Shown here: one piece after another, positions 1 through 7,006 of the stretch | Numbering within the stretch: position 1 is the first letter of the stretch | How the letters are laid out: each line of letters opens with the position of its first letter | NCBI GenBank assembly: GCA_025455635.1 | Contig: JALOMF010000204.1 | Span: 1-14,440 of the forward strand | Source: Saprospiraceae bacterium | GTDB taxonomy: Bacteria > Bacteroidota > Bacteroidia > Chitinophagales > Saprospiraceae | Direction: 5' to 3' | DNA length: 14,440 bases | The notes under the pieces: generated by a model | Databases searched by the model: none | What the model was told of the DNA's origin: nothing | The model's input: the letters and a program-made list of their open reading frames with translations, nothing else | Translations under genes and position numbers: made by a program

Positions 1-441
1 GCTAAATATACTTATGGCGTATTGGAGCGTCAGTTCCGTAATATGTTTGAAGTAGCTAGCCACAAGCACGGCGTAACAGGTACTGTACTTTTGCAGCTGC
101 TTGAATCAAGGCTTGACAATACGGTTTTCCGTTTGGGCTTGGCTCCAACTCGTCGTGCAGCCAGGCAACTGGTTTCGCACCGTCACATTGTTGTAAATGG
201 TGTTTTGACCAATGTCCCTTCTTTTCACCTCCGCCCCGGTGATGTAGTTGAAGTGAGAGGACAATCTAAGAACCTTGATTTGGTAAGGGATCAAGTGGGT
301 AAAAGAACTGATGTGAAGAAATTTGGTTGGCTTGAGTTCAATGCCGATAAAATGCAAGGTACTTTTCTCGCATACCCTGAAAGGGAACAAATACCTGAGA
401 AGTTGAACGAGCAGTTAATCGTTGAACTTTACTCTAAGTAA
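1..441 (+). CDS. rpsD: 30S ribosomal protein S4, 3' part (5' end outside window)
   Basis: The frame is open from base 1 and ends at TAA 439-441, so about 146 C-terminal residues of a roughly 200-residue protein are present. S4 is a primary 16S rRNA-binding protein that nucleates assembly of the 30S body; in several bacteria it also represses its own operon. The S4 RNA-binding fold is clear: a segment starting SRLDNTVFRLG, then PTRRAARQLV and HRHIVVNG, then HLRPGDVVEV. The C terminus (KLNEQLIVELYSK) matches the usual end of S4. The first ATG in the fragment, at about base 43, is internal, because homologous sequence (KYTYGVLERQFRN) precedes it. The gene is followed by a strong hairpin terminator and then rpoA, the standard alpha-operon order. 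Identification is from recalled family features and is close to certain. Confidence 0.97.
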   Translation, partial: AKYTYGVLERQFRNMFEVASHKHGVTGTVLLQLLESRLDNTVFRLGLAPTRRAARQLVSHRHIVVNGVLTNVPSFHLRPGDVVEVRGQSKNLDLVRDQVGKRTDVKKFGWLEFNADKMQGTFLAYPEREQIPEKLNEQLIVELYSK

Positions 442-453
442 TGATGATACAAT

Positions 454-500
454 GGTTTGGCAGGCTACGGCAACGTAGCCTGCCAAACCTGTTTTATTTT
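454..500 (+). terminator. Strong intrinsic terminator between rpsD and rpoA
   Basis: Bases 454-469 and 474-489 form a perfect 16-bp stem (ggtttggcaggctacg with its exact complement) closed by a GCAA (GNRA-type) tetraloop and followed immediately by TGTTTTATTTT. It starts 12 bases after the rpsD stop. This is the textbook form of a Rho-independent terminator. Its position inside the usual rpsD-rpoA-rplQ unit suggests that rpoA-rplQ has its own promoter downstream or is expressed by read-through. Confidence 0.9.
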
Positions 501-599
501 CGTGACGATACATCCTCTATTTTGCAGATTTTCCGCAAATCATTTTGATACCGAACAAACGGTTATTTCCTTCATCCTATCTAAAGACTTCTTCAATAT

Positions 600-1598
600 A
601 TGAGCATCTTAAATTTCCAAAAGCCTGACAAAATCATGATGCAGAAAGCAAACGATTTCGAGGGCATCTTTGAATTCAGGCCCTTGGAACCAGGCTTTGG
701 CCAAACCATTGGCAACTCGCTTAGAAGAATTCTCCTTTCCTCTTTGGAAGGGTATGCTATTTCCGCTGTGCGTATTGCAGGTGTTGACCATGAATTTGCC
801 ACTATTAAGGGCGTTGTAGAAGACGTGCTTGACATTATATTGAACCTGAAGCAGGTGCGATTGAAACAGCTGATTTCAGGAGAAGACCTCGCCTCCGAGA
901 AAATTTACCTGACTATTTCCGGTAAGGAAGAATTTCGGGCAGGTGACATTGAAGAGCACACCAACGTATTCAAAGTCATGAATCCAGACTTGCTCATTTG
1001 CAGGATGGAGCCATTCGTCAATTTGGAAATGGAGTTTACCATTACTAAAGGTCGTGGATATGTGCCTGCTGGTGAAAACCTGCCTAAGGATTCCCCAATC
1101 GGTGTGATTCCGTTGGATGCCATCTATACCCCTATCAAAAACGTATCTTACAAAATCGAGAATACCCGGGTAGGTCAGCGCACTGACTACGAGCAGTTGA
1201 CCTTGGAAGTCAAGACCGATGGCACTATTCACCCAGAAGATGCTGTGAAGGAAGCTTCTCGAATCATGATTCACCACCTCATGCTCATCACTGACGAGTA
1301 TATCAGCATACCTGACGATACTGGTCGCCGTGACGATGTAGTGGATGAGCACGTGCTGCACATGCGCAAATTGCTCAAGACAAGCCTTGAAGACCTCGAC
1401 CTCTCTGTACGTGCATACAACTGCCTCAAGGCAGCTAAAATCAATACCTTGGCAGAATTGGTACGCTACGACACCCACGAACTCTTGAAGTTTAGGAACT
1501 TCGGTAAGAAGTCGTTGGTAGAAATCGAAGAGCTGTTGCAAGACAAGGGTTTGACCTTCGGCATGGATTTGTCGAAATACAAACTTGACGAAGAATAA
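600..1598 (+). CDS. rpoA: DNA-directed RNA polymerase subunit alpha
   Basis: 332 aa, a normal length for alpha. The subunit dimerises to scaffold assembly of beta and beta', and its C-terminal domain contacts UP elements and activators. The N-terminal domain (about residues 1-232) contains the assembly motif FGQTIGNSLRRILLSSLEG and, further on, GVVEDVLDIILNLKQ. The C-terminal domain (about 260-322) has SVRAYNCLKAA, keeping the Arg and Asn equivalent to E. coli R265 and N268, and NFGKKSLVEIEELL, the second DNA-contacting turn. The ATG at 600 gives the usual start of the family. There is no recognisable Shine-Dalgarno upstream, as is common in Bacteroidota. The gene lies 110 bases after the terminator and 137 bases before rplQ. 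I could not identify a convincing promoter in 501-599; a TATTTTG stretch at about 519 is only one base away from the TAnnTTTG pattern. Confidence 0.99.
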   Translation: MSILNFQKPDKIMMQKANDFEGIFEFRPLEPGFGQTIGNSLRRILLSSLEGYAISAVRIAGVDHEFATIKGVVEDVLDIILNLKQVRLKQLISGEDLASEKIYLTISGKEEFRAGDIEEHTNVFKVMNPDLLICRMEPFVNLEMEFTITKGRGYVPAGENLPKDSPIGVIPLDAIYTPIKNVSYKIENTRVGQRTDYEQLTLEVKTDGTIHPEDAVKEASRIMIHHLMLITDEYISIPDDTGRRDDVVDEHVLHMRKLLKTSLEDLDLSVRAYNCLKAAKINTLAELVRYDTHELLKFRNFGKKSLVEIEELLQDKGLTFGMDLSKYKLDEE

Positions 1599-1655
1599 AA
1601 ATTAGATTGCTGGACTGGAATCCAGTTTCAGTGGTCAGTTGCAGTTACTGAAGTG

Positions 1656-1691
1656 TTTGAAACTAATTGGTTCTTTCCTTTTAGTTTCAAA
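1656..1691 (+). other. Inverted repeat in the rpoA-rplQ gap
   Basis: Bases 1656-1666 (tttgaaactaa) and 1681-1691 (ttagtttcaaa) are exact inverted copies, 11 bp, with a 14-base pyrimidine-rich loop. A smaller inverted pair (ttcagt 1627-1632, actgaa 1647-1652) lies just upstream. The hairpin is A/T-rich and is not followed by a T-tract, so it is a poor terminator. It could be an RNA structure in the rplQ leader or an operator-like site. Its function is unknown. Confidence 0.4.
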
Positions 1692-1735
1692 ATCCAGTGC
1701 TGCGAAGTTCACCAAAATAAAATTAAATCAAAGCC

Positions 1736-2329
1736 ATGAGACACGGCAACAAGATTAAGAAGCTCGGCAGGACGATGGAACATCGTGAGGCCATGTTAGC
1801 GAACATGTCTAATTCACTGATTGAGCACAAGCGCATCGAAACCACAATTCAAAAGGCTAAAGCGCTTCGCCGCTATATTGAGCCAATTATCACGAGGGCC
1901 AAAGACAATACCACACATTCTCGTAGGATAGTATTCGGTCACTTGCAAAGCAAGGAAGCCATCAAAGAACTTTATGGCCCGATAGCAGCAGCTGTAGGCG
2001 ATCGTCCAGGTGGCTATGTGCGCATTATACGCACTGGCATCCGACATGGTGATGCCGCCGAAATGGCTTTGATTGAATTGGTGGACTTCAACCAGGATTA
2101 CAACGGACAAGCCAAGGCTGGCGAAGAGAGCAAGGGCAAAAAGCGCCGTACCCGTAGGAGCGGTGCGGCTAAAGCTGCTGCTGTTTCTGCCCCAGTTGTA
2201 GCTGCTGTTGCCACACAAGTAGTTGAAGCCGAAGCTGCCGTAAACGATGTATCCGAAGAGGCGAACGACATCGTTGAAGATGCTCAAATGGATGAAACAG
2301 TATCTCCTGAAAAGAAGGACGAAGAATAG
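1736..2329 (+). CDS. rplQ: 50S ribosomal protein L17 with extended C-terminal tail
   Basis: 197 aa. L17 is a late-assembling protein of the 50S subunit. The start MRHGNKIKKLGR and the following HREAMLANMSNSLIEH are diagnostic, as are AKALRRYIEPIITRAK and the late GGYVRIIRTGIRHGDAAEMA. The conserved ribosomal part ends at about residue 120. The last ~72 residues (from about 126) form an unrelated-looking tail: first a Lys/Arg patch (GKKRRTRRSGAAKA), then Ala/Val-rich, then acidic, ending PEKKDEE. Tails of this kind occur on L17 in Bacteroidota (from memory) and are presumably disordered. The gene is the last of the alpha operon, with a terminator 28 bases beyond the stop. There is no clear ribosome-binding site upstream of the ATG. 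Confidence 0.98.
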   Translation: MRHGNKIKKLGRTMEHREAMLANMSNSLIEHKRIETTIQKAKALRRYIEPIITRAKDNTTHSRRIVFGHLQSKEAIKELYGPIAAAVGDRPGGYVRIIRTGIRHGDAAEMALIELVDFNQDYNGQAKAGEESKGKKRRTRRSGAAKAAAVSAPVVAAVATQVVEAEAAVNDVSEEANDIVEDAQMDETVSPEKKDEE

Positions 2330-2356
2330 TACCAGTGGTGAACATCATTGGCAGTT

Positions 2357-2395
2357 AACGGGCGGGCTCATTTGAGTGCCGCCCGTTTGCTTTTG
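2357..2395 (+). terminator. Intrinsic terminator after rplQ
   Basis: aacgggcgg at 2357-2365 pairs with ccgcccgtt at 2379-2387. An inner CTCA/TGAG pair (2367-2370 with 2373-2376) extends the stem past a small internal mismatch. A T-rich run (tttgctttt) follows. It lies 28 bases after the rplQ stop and plausibly ends the ribosomal transcript. Confidence 0.82.
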
Positions 2396-2610
2396 GGCGA
2401 GGTGGCAAACGATTCAGGACGCTCCAACAGCTGGCAAATCCCTTTATGCAACTATATCCTATTTTTGAATTAATTTTACCTAAGAATTTCGTGAAATAGT
2501 TTTCAAATGGATTGGTTTGAAACGGAATTAACCTTTCATGTTTTCAAATTATCTGCTTTAAAACTAATCACCAATACCCGAGTAACAGCTATTCGTATTA
2601 AAGAAAAAAG
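2396..2610 (+). promoter_or_regulatory. Intergenic leader upstream of the hybrid regulator, with a -7-like motif
   Basis: No coding sequence is seen here. Bases 2460-2467 read TATTTTTG, an exact match to the Bacteroidota -7 consensus TAnnTTTG. The partner TTTG at -33 is not evident (the nearest is TTTA at 2443-2446, too close). If the motif is used, the 5' leader would be about 135-140 bases. The stretch is A/T-rich, in contrast to the coding DNA on its right. A second TTTG at 2516-2519 has no properly spaced -7 partner. Confidence 0.3.
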
Positions 2611-5600
2611 ATGCTTAGGCGGTTAGGAACGTTTTTATTCCTTCACTTCTTTCCCATATTGGCTTCAGCGCAAAAGGCCGACTTCCGCTTTTTCACCGTG
2701 GCCGATGGACTGCCGCAAAACACCGTGTTTAGCGTCGCACAGGATGATCAAGGTTTCATCTGGCTCAATGCAGGGCAGCACATCACTCGCTTTGATGGGG
2801 CGAAATTTCTGTCACATGTCAATTCAAGCCACCCCATTTTCAATCAAAATCGGGAAGGCTTTGCCGAAATGCAGACCGACGGCGACCTGCTGGTCTATTG
2901 CCTGAACGGTCGAATCGTCAGCACCAATACCCTGACCGGGGAGGAGACTGCTGTTCCTGTGGCGGGGCACCTACCTGCTGGGTATGATGCCAATCAAGGG
3001 CATTGCCTCAAATTAGGCAACGGCGAAATGGTGGCGGCCTACCCGGCACAGGCGGCAGAAAAAGTAGCCGTTTTGTGGCTTAAAAAGGGCAGGATAGACC
3101 GGATGGTCGAGGTGAGCGGGGTGGCTGCTGGGCTGGAAAATTTCTACTTCTTGTTTTGTGGCGATGGGCTGGGCAACCTCTATTTCTTGAGCGCAGGCCT
3201 CGATGCCATTCTGAAGTTCGGCCCCTCGGGCGAAAAACTACAGACGATGCCCATCGAAAAAATCTCCACATCGAGCATTGCCCGCCTCCTGCCGGGGCAA
3301 CTCAACTCGGTCTTTTTGACGTTTGACAACCAAATTTTTAGGCTGCAACAAGGTGCAAGCGCTTTCCAGCCACACCCCGCCAGCCGATTCATCCAAATCG
3401 GACAAAACTCGATTTTTGATTTGGTGGAAATGCCGGATGGCAATTTTTGGGTGGCTTGCTCCGGTCGGCACTTGCTTTTTTACGATGCCGGACAGCAAAA
3501 AATGCTTGATTACCACAAGGAACTGGCATCCCATATACTCGACTTGCCTGCCTTCAACAAAATTTGGTTAGACAAATCTGACAACCTCTGGATAACGACT
3601 CAAGTGGGTGTTTTGCGGGTGACGCCCAATGCCGCTTTGTTTGATACCTATTTCACAGAGCAACATGCCAATTGCCCGGTCTATTGCAGCTTCCGGGGCT
3701 TTGCGGAAGACGGGTATGGAAGTATTTACACCAGTTTTTACAACAATATTTTCAAAATAAACAGCCCGAAAGACCGCCAAAGCAATTATACGCCATTGAT
3801 AAAAAAAGACATCACCGGGCCTTTCGACCTGATTTTTCACAAAGGGAAACTGGTGCTGAACACAGGTGAAGTGCTTGACCTGAAAACGGGCCAAAAGGAG
3901 AAGCCTTACCCGAATACCCAATTCACCATAGACTGGGGTGTTTTTGCAACTGATACACAGAACAATTTATGGTGGGGGACAAGGAATAAGGTTTTATGGC
4001 TGGAAGAACAAGCTGGTTTATTGGCTTGGAAAGAAATCGCCAGCTTGCCGGGAACTGCTGATATAGCAGATGTCGCTTTTGACAGGCATAACGGCATGAT
4101 TTGGTTGTGCTACGAAAGCTCGCTTTGGACGCTCGACCCTGTCAGCAAGCAACTAAAATGGCACGGCGAAGACCAAGCCCAAATGCTGAACAAGCTCAAA
4201 TGCGTTTACCCGGACGGCAAGGGCAGTACCTGGATAGGCACGGAAAAGGGGCTTGTCCGCTATGATTATTCAACGAACAAGTGGCGGTGCTTCACTCAAT
4301 CGGATGGGCTTCCCAATGACATCGTGGTGGGCATCTTGCCGGAGGGCGACTCCTGCCTTTGGGTCTCCACCTACAACGGGCTTTCGAGGTTCAGCATCGG
4401 AAACGGACGCTTCCTCAACTTCTACAAAGCGGACGGGCTGGCGGACAACGAGTTCAACCGTGCCAGCCATTTCACGGCCAGTGATGGCCGGATGTACTTC
4501 GGTGGCGTGCGGGGCGTCACGGCGTTTTACCCAAAAGCAGTCATGGCGGCTTATGCGAAGCAAAATAGAACTGACAGGCTGCTGCTGCGGGGCATCACGC
4601 TGACCGAAGATGGCTCGGACAGCACCTTCACCCAGTTGTTCCCCAATGCTGGCCAGCCGCTCCACGCCTATCACCACAACCGCACCATCCGTTTTGATTT
4701 TGGTTTGCTCAACTCCGCAGGGAACACGCTTTACAGCTATATGCTCGACGGGCTGAACAATAACTGGTCAACCCCGACGAAAGACAACGGCCTGACGTTC
4801 AATAGTTTGCCTTCCGGCAAATACGTGTTCCGGGTAAGAGCGATGGATGCTCGTGGCTACTGGCTACCTCAAGAAGTCGCCGTGCCGCTCATCGTCCACC
4901 CGCCTTGGTGGGCCTCATGGTGGGCATACCTGCTGTATGCGTTATCGCTGGCTGCCGCCGCTTATGGCGTTTTTCATTTTTTGAAAAAACGCTGGGAACT
5001 GCAAAACCAGCTCCAACTCGAACAACAAGAAGCCCTTCGCTTGAAAGATTTGGACGCTTTCAAGAGCCGCCTTTATACCAACCTCACCCATGAGTTCCGC
5101 ACCCCGCTGACGGTGATACTCGGCATGGCCGAGCAGGGGGAGTTGGAAATTGGGAAATTGGAGAAATTGGGAATTGGAGATTCCCAAGAGCAGCTGCAAA
5201 CAATTTCCAATTTCCTAATTTCCAATTTCCAATCCATCGAGCGCAACGGCCAAAACCTCCTCCGCCTCGTCAACCAGTTGCTCGACCTGTCGAAACTGGA
5301 GGACAAGTCGTTCAAGCTAAAACTCCAGCACGGCGACATCGTGCCATTCCTCCGCTACGTGACCGAGAGTTTTCAGAGCTATGCCAATGGCCTGAACCTT
5401 TCGCTGCGGTTTTTCACCACCATCGAAAAACTGGAAATGGACTTCGACCCCGAACAGGTGCAACAGGTGATGACCAATTTGATTGGAAATGCCTTGAAGT
5501 TTACGCCATCGGGCGGGGATGTGCAGGTACGATTAACGATTGACGATTTATCCCGACAAAAGTCGGGAGATGAGCAGGAACCCCCAATCGTAAATCGTAA

Positions 5601-6777
5601 ATCGTCAATCGTAATTCAAGTTCAAGACACCGGCATCGGCATCCCCGAACCAGCGATTCCGCACATCTTCGACCGTTTTTACCAAGTGGACGGCTCGACC
5701 ACGAGGGCAGGGGAGGGCACGGGCATCGGCTTGGCGCATACCTTGGAGTTGGTGAAAATGATGGGCGGTGAAATTAGTGTGGAGAGCAGCGCCTCTCCAC
5801 TAGGCAAAAGAGGGACGGGGACGACCTTCACAGTGGCATTGCCTGTGGTGCAATTACCCCTAATTCCCAAAGGAAAAGCTAATTCATCAAATCCTGCTGA
5901 AACCAAATTACAAACAATCACCGATGAACTTCCCGAAGTAGATTCCCCTTTAGGGCTGCGTGTGTTTGCGAAGCAAATGGCCGAGCAGGGCCGAAGCCAC
6001 GAGCGCAACAATCCAACAATCCAACAATCCAACAATCTTCTCCTCATCGAAGACAACGCCGACGTGGTCGAGTACCTCAAGACCATTTTATCCGAAAAAT
6101 ACCACGTGCAGGTGGCCTACAACGGCCGCATCGGCATAGAACGGGCACTGGAACTGGTGCCCGACCTCATCATCAGCGATGTGATGATGCCCGAAATGGA
6201 CGGCTACCAAGTGCTGCACAAGCTGAAAAACGACGAGCTGACCAGCCACGTGCCCATTGTGCTGCTGACGGCGAAGGCCGATGCCGAATCGAAAGTGGCG
6301 GGGCTGCGCCGTGGGGCAGATGCCTACCTGTCCAAGCCGTTTGACAAAAAAGAACTGCTCGCCACCTTGGAAATGATGCTGGAAAACAGGCGGCGCATGG
6401 TGGCCTATTTCACGGGAAAGGCCCATGAGGCGGTGAACCAGCCGGTCGAGGAACTTGCTGTTGAGAATGCTTTCCTGCAAAAAGTGCGGCAAATCGTTGC
6501 TGAAAACTACCCTGACGAGAACTTTGCGCTGCCGCAACTCTGTGACCTCATTGGCATGAGCCGCAGCCAGCTTTTCCGTAAAATGAAGGCGCTGATGGAG
6601 GTCTCCCCCTCCGATTTTATCCGGGACTACCGGATGCAGCAAGCCAAAACTTTGCTCGAAACCCATTCGCTATCCGTCAAGGAGGTCGCCTACAGCGTGG
6701 GTTTCAAAGACCTCTCGCATTTCTCCAAGACCTTCCAAGATGCTTTTGGCGTTCCGCCAAGCTCCCTTTCCAAATAG
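2611..6777 (+). CDS. Hybrid two-component system regulator (HTCS): sensor kinase, receiver, AraC-type HTH
   Basis: 1388 aa, inner-membrane one-protein phosphorelay. A signal peptide (residues 1-21, ending ILASAQ) leads to a periplasmic sensor with two-component-regulator propeller repeats, for example DGLPQNTVFSVAQD...GFIWL near 34 and DGLPNDIVVGILP...LWVSTYNGLSRF near 565. A Y_Y_Y-type domain (about 690-760) and one membrane helix (about 768-792) follow. The cytoplasmic kinase has the H-box HEFRTPLT with phospho-acceptor His827, N-box Asn960, G1 DTGIGIP at 1006, and G2 GTGIGLA near 1035. The receiver (about 1144-1260) has Glu1147/Asp1148, phospho-acceptor Asp1190, Thr1220 and Lys1242. An AraC-type HTH (about 1286-1388) contains LCDLIGMSRSQLFRKMK and VKEVAYSVGF. 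All catalytic residues are intact. HTCS proteins normally control polysaccharide-use loci with SusC/SusD; none is visible here. Three short-repeat insertions sit at about residues 845-876, 974-1001 and 1132-1143. Confidence 0.97.
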   Translation: MLRRLGTFLFLHFFPILASAQKADFRFFTVADGLPQNTVFSVAQDDQGFIWLNAGQHITRFDGAKFLSHVNSSHPIFNQNREGFAEMQTDGDLLVYCLNGRIVSTNTLTGEETAVPVAGHLPAGYDANQGHCLKLGNGEMVAAYPAQAAEKVAVLWLKKGRIDRMVEVSGVAAGLENFYFLFCGDGLGNLYFLSAGLDAILKFGPSGEKLQTMPIEKISTSSIARLLPGQLNSVFLTFDNQIFRLQQGASAFQPHPASRFIQIGQNSIFDLVEMPDGNFWVACSGRHLLFYDAGQQKMLDYHKELASHILDLPAFNKIWLDKSDNLWITTQVGVLRVTPNAALFDTYFTEQHANCPVYCSFRGFAEDGYGSIYTSFYNNIFKINSPKDRQSNYTPLIKKDITGPFDLIFHKGKLVLNTGEVLDLKTGQKEKPYPNTQFTIDWGVFATDTQNNLWWGTRNKVLWLEEQAGLLAWKEIASLPGTADIADVAFDRHNGMIWLCYESSLWTLDPVSKQLKWHGEDQAQMLNKLKCVYPDGKGSTWIGTEKGLVRYDYSTNKWRCFTQSDGLPNDIVVGILPEGDSCLWVSTYNGLSRFSIGNGRFLNFYKADGLADNEFNRASHFTASDGRMYFGGVRGVTAFYPKAVMAAYAKQNRTDRLLLRGITLTEDGSDSTFTQLFPNAGQPLHAYHHNRTIRFDFGLLNSAGNTLYSYMLDGLNNNWSTPTKDNGLTFNSLPSGKYVFRVRAMDARGYWLPQEVAVPLIVHPPWWASWWAYLLYALSLAAAAYGVFHFLKKRWELQNQLQLEQQEALRLKDLDAFKSRLYTNLTHEFRTPLTVILGMAEQGELEIGKLEKLGIGDSQEQLQTISNFLISNFQSIERNGQNLLRLVNQLLDLSKLEDKSFKLKLQHGDIVPFLRYVTESFQSYANGLNLSLRFFTTIEKLEMDFDPEQVQQVMTNLIGNALKFTPSGGDVQVRLTIDDLSRQKSGDEQEPPIVNRKSSIVIQVQDTGIGIPEPAIPHIFDRFYQVDGSTTRAGEGTGIGLAHTLELVKMMGGEISVESSASPLGKRGTGTTFTVALPVVQLPLIPKGKANSSNPAETKLQTITDELPEVDSPLGLRVFAKQMAEQGRSHERNNPTIQQSNNLLLIEDNADVVEYLKTILSEKYHVQVAYNGRIGIERALELVPDLIISDVMMPEMDGYQVLHKLKNDELTSHVPIVLLTAKADAESKVAGLRRGADAYLSKPFDKKELLATLEMMLENRRRMVAYFTGKAHEAVNQPVEELAVENAFLQKVRQIVAENYPDENFALPQLCDLIGMSRSQLFRKMKALMEVSPSDFIRDYRMQQAKTLLETHSLSVKEVAYSVGFKDLSHFSKTFQDAFGVPPSSLSK
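5143..5232. repeat. Imperfect inverted repeat inside the HTCS gene (DHp hairpin)
   Basis: The left arm (about 5143-5178) is built from ttggaaattg/ggaaattgg-type units. The right arm (5201-5232) is built from their complements, caatttccaa at 5201-5210 and again at 5223-5232. The reading frame is kept. The encoded segment (about residues 845-876) lies after the H-box and before SIERNGQNLLRLVNQLLDLSKLE, that is, in the turn between the two dimerisation helices. Its sequence is unlike the surrounding gene in base composition, which suggests insertion of a dispersed simple-repeat element. Confidence 0.75.
5536..5612. repeat. 15-bp perfect inverted repeat with nested hairpin inside the HTCS gene (ATPase domain)
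   Basis: acgattgacgattta at 5536-5550 is the exact reverse complement of taaatcgtcaatcgt at 5598-5612. Further aatcg units flank both arms (gattaacg at 5531, aatcgtaaatcg from 5586). Between the arms sits a second perfect hairpin, tcccgac (5551-5557), AAAA, gtcggga (5562-5568). The frame is preserved. The encoded residues (about 974-1001) interrupt the stretch between the N-box and the G1 box, where most kinases of this type have a short beta-hairpin turn. Confidence 0.85.
6006..6037 (+). repeat. Perfect 4 x 8-bp tandem repeat in the HTCS kinase-receiver linker
   Basis: The unit caacaatc occurs four times without a mismatch (6006-6013, 6014-6021, 6022-6029, 6030-6037). It encodes NNPTIQQSNN at about residues 1132-1143, a few residues before the first receiver strand. 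Because 8 is not a multiple of 3, gain or loss of one unit would change the frame of the receiver and HTH domains while leaving the kinase intact. Confidence 0.92.
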
Positions 6778-7006
6778 CTGTCTTTCAAGTGGTTATGAAA
6801 AATGTGGTATTCGTTGCAGGCAGTGATGCAACCAATTTACCAATCTTTGGGACGGATAGACATGCCCCAGCTCGAAGTGTTTTTCAATTTTGTGCTTTAT
6901 AAAATCCCACTTGGACAACCACCTTCCCTGTGCAGGATGCGGAAACCTGATTTCGATTTTCGCCCAATTTCTTTTGTGGCAATGATTGCCTGAACCCGAT
7001 TTAAGC
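6778..7006 (+). other. Intergenic region between the HTCS and the barrel gene
   Basis: 229 bases without a convincing gene. No T-tract hairpin is seen after the HTCS stop; the only short inverted pair is gttgca/tgcaac at 6813-6818 and 6827-6832, which is too weak to call. No clear TAnnTTTG promoter motif was found. A 63-codon open frame at 6802-6993 has no family features and I do not consider it a gene. Confidence 0.5.

Noticed and set aside
501..599. A promoter for rpoA (TATTTTG near 519)
   Set aside because: It is one base short of TAnnTTTG and has no properly spaced TTTG upstream, so it is too weak to list as a feature.
6006..6037. CRISPR-like array
   Set aside because: The units are 8 bp, contiguous and without spacers, and lie in a coding frame.
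6802..6993. 63-codon open frame in the HTCS-barrel gap, and the minus-strand frame overlapping it
   Set aside because: Neither has a family pattern, a promoter motif or a ribosome-binding site; both are consistent with chance.
6986..7006. TTG start upstream of the barrel ATG
   Set aside because: The seven extra residues would precede a perfect signal peptide that starts at ATG 7007.
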